This document shows positions 61,901 to 64,000 of a stretch of 64,000 nt of DNA, piece by piece. The translations under genes and the position numbers were made by a program. Origin of the DNA: Mangrovimonas sp. YM274 (GTDB lineage Bacteria; Bacteroidota; Bacteroidia; Flavobacteriales; Flavobacteriaceae); assembly GCF_030908385.1 (NCBI RefSeq), contig NZ_CP133091.1, positions 717,501-781,500 of the forward strand, read 5' to 3'. How positions within the stretch are numbered: the first letter of the stretch is position 1; the number at the start of each line of letters is the position of its first letter. Below the pieces are notes generated by a model. The model saw only the letters and a program-made list of their open reading frames with translations, was not told the DNA's origin and did no database searches.

Positions 61901-64000
61901 CTGATGCGGATGCCGGGATCACGGGAGGTACGACGGGACTGGTACTTACCTACCACGAGACCCAGGCGGATGCGGACAACGGCGTGAACGCCCTGTCGAG
62001 CCCTTACAACAATATTGTGGCCAATACCCAGACGCTCTATGTGCGTGTTGAGAGCGCAACGATCGCAACGGACTGTGCGACGATCGTGGAGCTTGTGCTT
62101 GTGGTGCACCCAACCCCACAGTTGGAGGAGCCAACGGCCCTTGAGGTCTGCGACGACGCCTCCGGCGACGGCTATGCACAGTTCAATTTGACGCTCAAGG
62201 ACGCGGAGGTACTTGACGGGCTTGACCCGGTACAGTACGGCGTATCCTATTACCTGACTGAGGACGATGCCGAATCGGGCACCTCTGCCATTCCCAATCC
62301 ATTGAGCTTTACCAATACGGTACCGTTTGCACAGCAGGTGTGGGTACGCGTTGAGGACAGTGCCAACGGCTGCCACAAGGTCGTGCCATTGGAGCTTATC
62401 GTGAACGCCCTACCGGTATTGATGCAGCCGCTGCCATTGGAGCTTTGTGACTACAACAACCCGGGCGACGAGCAGGAGTCCTTTGTACTTGAGGAGAGTA
62501 CCGACGGGATCCTTGGCGGACAGGTGGGTATTGTACTGAGCTACCACCTTACGCTGGCAGATGCCGAAAACGGCGACAATGCCCTTGTGAGCCCCTATAC
62601 GAACATTGCCAACCCACAGACGATCTTCGTGAGAGCGGAGAACAGCAATACGGGCTGCTACAGCACGGTGATCCTGGACCTGAGGGTGAACCCGATCCCG
62701 TCACCGGAGGCAGACCCGACGCCATTGGAGGAATGTGACGGTGACAACGACGGCTATGCGAGCTTCGATTTGGAGGAGCGCACGCAGGAGATCATCAACG
62801 GTGAGCTGGACATTGCCATCACCTACCATGAGACGATATCGGATGCCGAGAGCGGGGACAATGTGCTCTTGAGCCCTTATGACAATATAGTGGCCAATGC
62901 CCAGGTGGTATATGCCAGAGCGGAGAACATGGTAACGGGCTGCCACAGCGTGGTTGGCCTACAGCTTAACGTACTGCCGTCACCGGTAGTGCCAACGGCC
63001 ATCGAGGACTATGTAATCTGCGATACGAACACGGACGGCTATGCAAGCTTCGATTTGACCGGTATGGATGCCGAGATCCTCGGTGCGCAGGACCCATCGC
63101 AGTTCGAGCTTAGCTACCACCTTACCATGGCGGACGCAGAGTCCGGAGCGGCACCGATCGCCAATCCATGGGGCTATGTGAACCAGACCAACCCACAGAT
63201 GATATACGTAAGGCTGGAGAGCCTTGACAACGGCTGTGTGAGCACGGGCGAGTTTGAGATCCGTGTGGAACTGCCACCGGTAGCGGTGCAGCCAACGCCG
63301 CTGCAGCTTTGCGACGACGATGTTGCGGATGAGCTGACGGTGTTCGACCTTACGGTAAAGGACGGGGAGATCACGGGCAATGAGGGGAGCTGGAGCGTAA
63401 GCTACTACGAGACCCAGGCTGATGCCGATGCGGGGACCAATGCGATCCCGGACCCAACGGCCTATGTGAACACTTCGGTTAACGGAGTGGCGGCGAACCC
63501 ACAGACCCTATATGTGGTGGTTACCGATACGGACACGGGCTGTACGGACCAGACGACCTTGACCATCCGCGTATTGCCGAACCCTACCCCGAGCCAGGAC
63601 CCATCTGATATTGCACTGTGCGACGATGAGAACACGGGAGACGAGGTGGAGCTGTTCGACCTTACGGAGAACGAGACCTATATCATCAACGGAGAGGCCG
63701 GTGTATCGGCGAGCTACCACGAGAGCCTTTTTGATGCGGAACAGGATACCAATGCAATCCCTGACCCAACGGCCTATGGGAACATTTCCAGCCCACAGAC
63801 CATCTATGTGCGCGTGGCCAACGACATCACGGACTGTTATACGATCGTGGACTTTGATATCTTGGTGAACCCACTGCCGGAGGCAGTTGCCGTAACGGAC
63901 ATCGTGGCCTGTGAGAACAACACGGAAGGGGCCTATGCCTTCGACCTGTCTCAGAAGGACGAAGAGGTGCTGGGCGGACAGGACCCTGCGCTCTATGGGG
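58966..64000 (+). CDS. Giant repetitive surface adhesin, N-terminal part (3' truncated by window)
   Basis: The ATG at 58966 opens a frame with no stop up to base 64000, giving at least 1678 residues. A signal peptide (MKKIYALLTFLISLNVFAQ) is followed by a CUB-like domain (about 20-140), a PKD domain (about 141-235, YTWVFGNGDTATGENVSYAY), a choice-of-anchor L-like domain (about 242-486, DGILMMSGDV, NFLMASEEYNGS), an Ig-like domain (about 491-565) and then at least 12 repeats of 93-103 residues. A T9SS type B sorting domain is expected beyond the window; none is visible here. The protein is a likely SprA-exported, surface-bound adhesin or motility protein, but its ligand is unknown. Base composition changes sharply near 61320. 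Confidence 0.9.
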   Translation, partial: MKKIYALLTFLISLNVFAQDILMENGTFNRCEPDMFYDSGGAGGNYASGESYVTTICAVDSEDFAIVNFISFATQLNADTLTIYDGPDTASPIIGVFSGANNPGQVEAGPDNASGCLTFEFVSNDSGVTTGWEAEILCASPCQTITPSIAAVPAVDTSNTINVLPNETIEFSGSALFSEDGTGATYTWVFGNGDTATGENVSYAYPNFGTFTVTLVVEDTNPQGCNAIVQVTVFVLGPNLVIDEDTYTIEELVTDVLIDSPCADVSNISYSTGTNFGDANGIAYFYGDGQAFPFEDGILMMSGDVTNAGGPNNNALSGGNWPGDADLDEIVINGTETVNSNDASVIEFDFVPIADSISFNFLMASEEYNGSTGGTYECTFSDAFAFLLTDEAGNTTNLAVLPGTTTPILVTNIHPDNPGCDAINEQYFGGYTGNGQPPMSFDGRTTVFTASSAVNPGENYHIKLVIADHNDHALNSGVFLQAGSFSLGGSLGDDITIAAENTTCGGGIITLDTNAPTATHTWYQDGVVIEGETSSVLDVTENGEYTVDVVFSEDCQATDSIIIEFYPFPEIQEIQDLSDCTPATTADFDLTVNTPLILGTQNPDDFSVTYYETEVDAEAQTNPIADPVTYTATNGQILYVRIQDVYSESCYTVGQFSIAIGNPSINSVLDLELCDDDSNDGFEAFDLTTQDAGILGAQSNTEFAITYYTNYADAEAGIGALTSPYTNTVNPQPIYVRIENVDDETCYEVLPDPVFNLVVNYRAQALEVSGLSLCDDISDDGTEIFDLTVQDSFILGAQDPSVYNVGYYTSLSDAELAQGAITTPSAYGNTTNPQTIYVRVEDPAYPDCYGTTSFQLEVNPLPSYVAPTPLEVCDDNVPDGMTDIDLTIKNTEINGNNPAYAVSYHGSLADAESGANALAIPYFGTTGETVFVRIEDIQTGCYSTTTLDLVVEQAPEANIPDPLEYCDADSDGFGVFDLSDADAGITGGTTGLVLTYHETQADADNGVNALSSPYNNIVANTQTLYVRVESATIATDCATIVELVLVVHPTPQLEEPTALEVCDDASGDGYAQFNLTLKDAEVLDGLDPVQYGVSYYLTEDDAESGTSAIPNPLSFTNTVPFAQQVWVRVEDSANGCHKVVPLELIVNALPVLMQPLPLELCDYNNPGDEQESFVLEESTDGILGGQVGIVLSYHLTLADAENGDNALVSPYTNIANPQTIFVRAENSNTGCYSTVILDLRVNPIPSPEADPTPLEECDGDNDGYASFDLEERTQEIINGELDIAITYHETISDAESGDNVLLSPYDNIVANAQVVYARAENMVTGCHSVVGLQLNVLPSPVVPTAIEDYVICDTNTDGYASFDLTGMDAEILGAQDPSQFELSYHLTMADAESGAAPIANPWGYVNQTNPQMIYVRLESLDNGCVSTGEFEIRVELPPVAVQPTPLQLCDDDVADELTVFDLTVKDGEITGNEGSWSVSYYETQADADAGTNAIPDPTAYVNTSVNGVAANPQTLYVVVTDTDTGCTDQTTLTIRVLPNPTPSQDPSDIALCDDENTGDEVELFDLTENETYIINGEAGVSASYHESLFDAEQDTNAIPDPTAYGNISSPQTIYVRVANDITDCYTIVDFDILVNPLPEAVAVTDIVACENNTEGAYAFDLSQKDEEVLGGQDPALYG
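60703..64000 (+). repeat. Array of at least 12 adhesin repeats (about 97 residues each)
   Basis: Each unit starts at a Cys, usually in CDD or CDxD, followed by an F-D-L-T strand, then a YY or YH strand with DAE or DAD, a PY/AY-x-N turn, NPQTIYVR, a second Cys and a closing strand before a Pro-rich linker. First-Cys codons start at 60703, 60985, 61285, 61582, 61861, 62149, 62446, 62734, 63019, 63310, 63619 and 63910, a spacing of 279-309 bases. The last unit is cut by the window edge. Two Cys per unit suggest a disulfide in each domain; Asp-rich loops suggest calcium binding. Confidence 0.9.
61321..64000 (+). other. GC-rich codon-use segment within the adhesin
   Basis: From about 61320, inside the third repeat, third codon positions become mostly G or C: 4 of 20 codons from 60541 end in G/C, against 15 of 20 from 61981 and 13 of 20 from 62701. 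Leu changes from TTA to CTT/CTG/TTG, Thr to ACG, Asp/Asn to GAC/AAC. Frame and repeat pattern continue unbroken. Confidence 0.85.

Noticed and set aside
61324-62376. A 350-codon minus-strand ORF in the adhesin region
   Set aside because: It is in exact codon register with the clear sense-strand repeat protein, its translation is basic and low in complexity, and it has no recognisable domain. It is explained by the scarcity of TTA, CTA and TCA codons in the GC-rich repeats.
60703-64000. CRISPR array
   Set aside because: The periodicity is about 290 bases, the units are coding and diverged, and there are no short identical repeats with unique spacers.
61280-64000. Assembly chimera or contaminating sequence as the reason for the composition change
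   Set aside because: The reading frame, repeat period, Cys spacing and linker motifs continue across 61320 without a break. Long-read confirmation would settle it.

Overview
The window comes from a low-GC Bacteroidetes genome, almost certainly a gliding Flavobacteriaceae. The evidence is a complete alternative complex III (act) operon joined to caa3-type cytochrome oxidase genes, the type IX secretion translocon gene sprA in the order maeB-ruvA-sprA-gcvH with a remB-like gene nearby, a hybrid two-component system with a Reg_prop propeller, and repeated -7 boxes of the Bacteroidetes form TAnnTTTG. There are no rRNA, tRNA, CRISPR, prophage or IS signatures. Most of the window is ordinary core chromosome.

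Layout. 1-3.7 kb: 3' end of nusA, then infB. 3.7-4.1 kb: a small SPOR-domain protein on the minus strand. 4.4-15.9 kb: actA-F, coxB and coxA, a quinol-to-oxygen respiratory module. 16-18.3 kb: ruvB and a cytochrome P450. 18.6-24.6 kb: a secreted PepSY-like protein, a 1329-residue hybrid sensor/AraC regulator, and a ScyD/ScyE-type lipoprotein. 24.7-35.9 kb: queG, maeB, ruvA, sprA. 36-40.9 kb: gcvH, a VanZ-like protein, two TonB-like proteins, a RemB-like outer-membrane protein with its own TonB-type domain, and a small membrane protein. 41-46.4 kb: oxidase assembly and accessory genes (haem O synthase, two subunit III proteins, subunit IV, a Cys-less SCO-like protein, SCO1, DUF420, a small CxxC protein). 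46.5-53.6 kb: a MacB-type tripartite exporter with one ATPase, two permeases, two adaptors and one TolC. 53.6-58.6 kb: tsaB, then mscS, a YyaL-type thioredoxin lipoprotein, dodecin and a NifU-like protein on the minus strand. 58.97 kb to the end: the 5' part of a giant surface adhesin whose reading frame is still open at the window edge.

How the genes work together. The two respiratory blocks at 4-16 kb and 41-46 kb supply one pathway: the first encodes the quinol oxidase-side complex and the catalytic oxidase subunits, the second encodes haem O synthesis, copper delivery and the remaining oxidase subunits. sprA, remB, the TonB-like proteins and the terminal adhesin belong to the cell-surface secretion and gliding theme, and the adhesin is a likely T9SS client.

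The most unusual feature is the adhesin. It carries at least 12 repeats of about 93-103 residues. Part-way through the third repeat, near 61320, codon use switches from AT-rich to strongly GC-ending while frame and repeat pattern continue. This produces long artefactual antisense ORFs. A second pattern worth testing is a set of compact junctions where a terminator, a -7 box and a start codon are packed so tightly that the mRNA would be nearly leaderless (ruvB, the gene at 44122, and the YyaL-type gene). I found no clear evidence of a wholly new multi-gene system.
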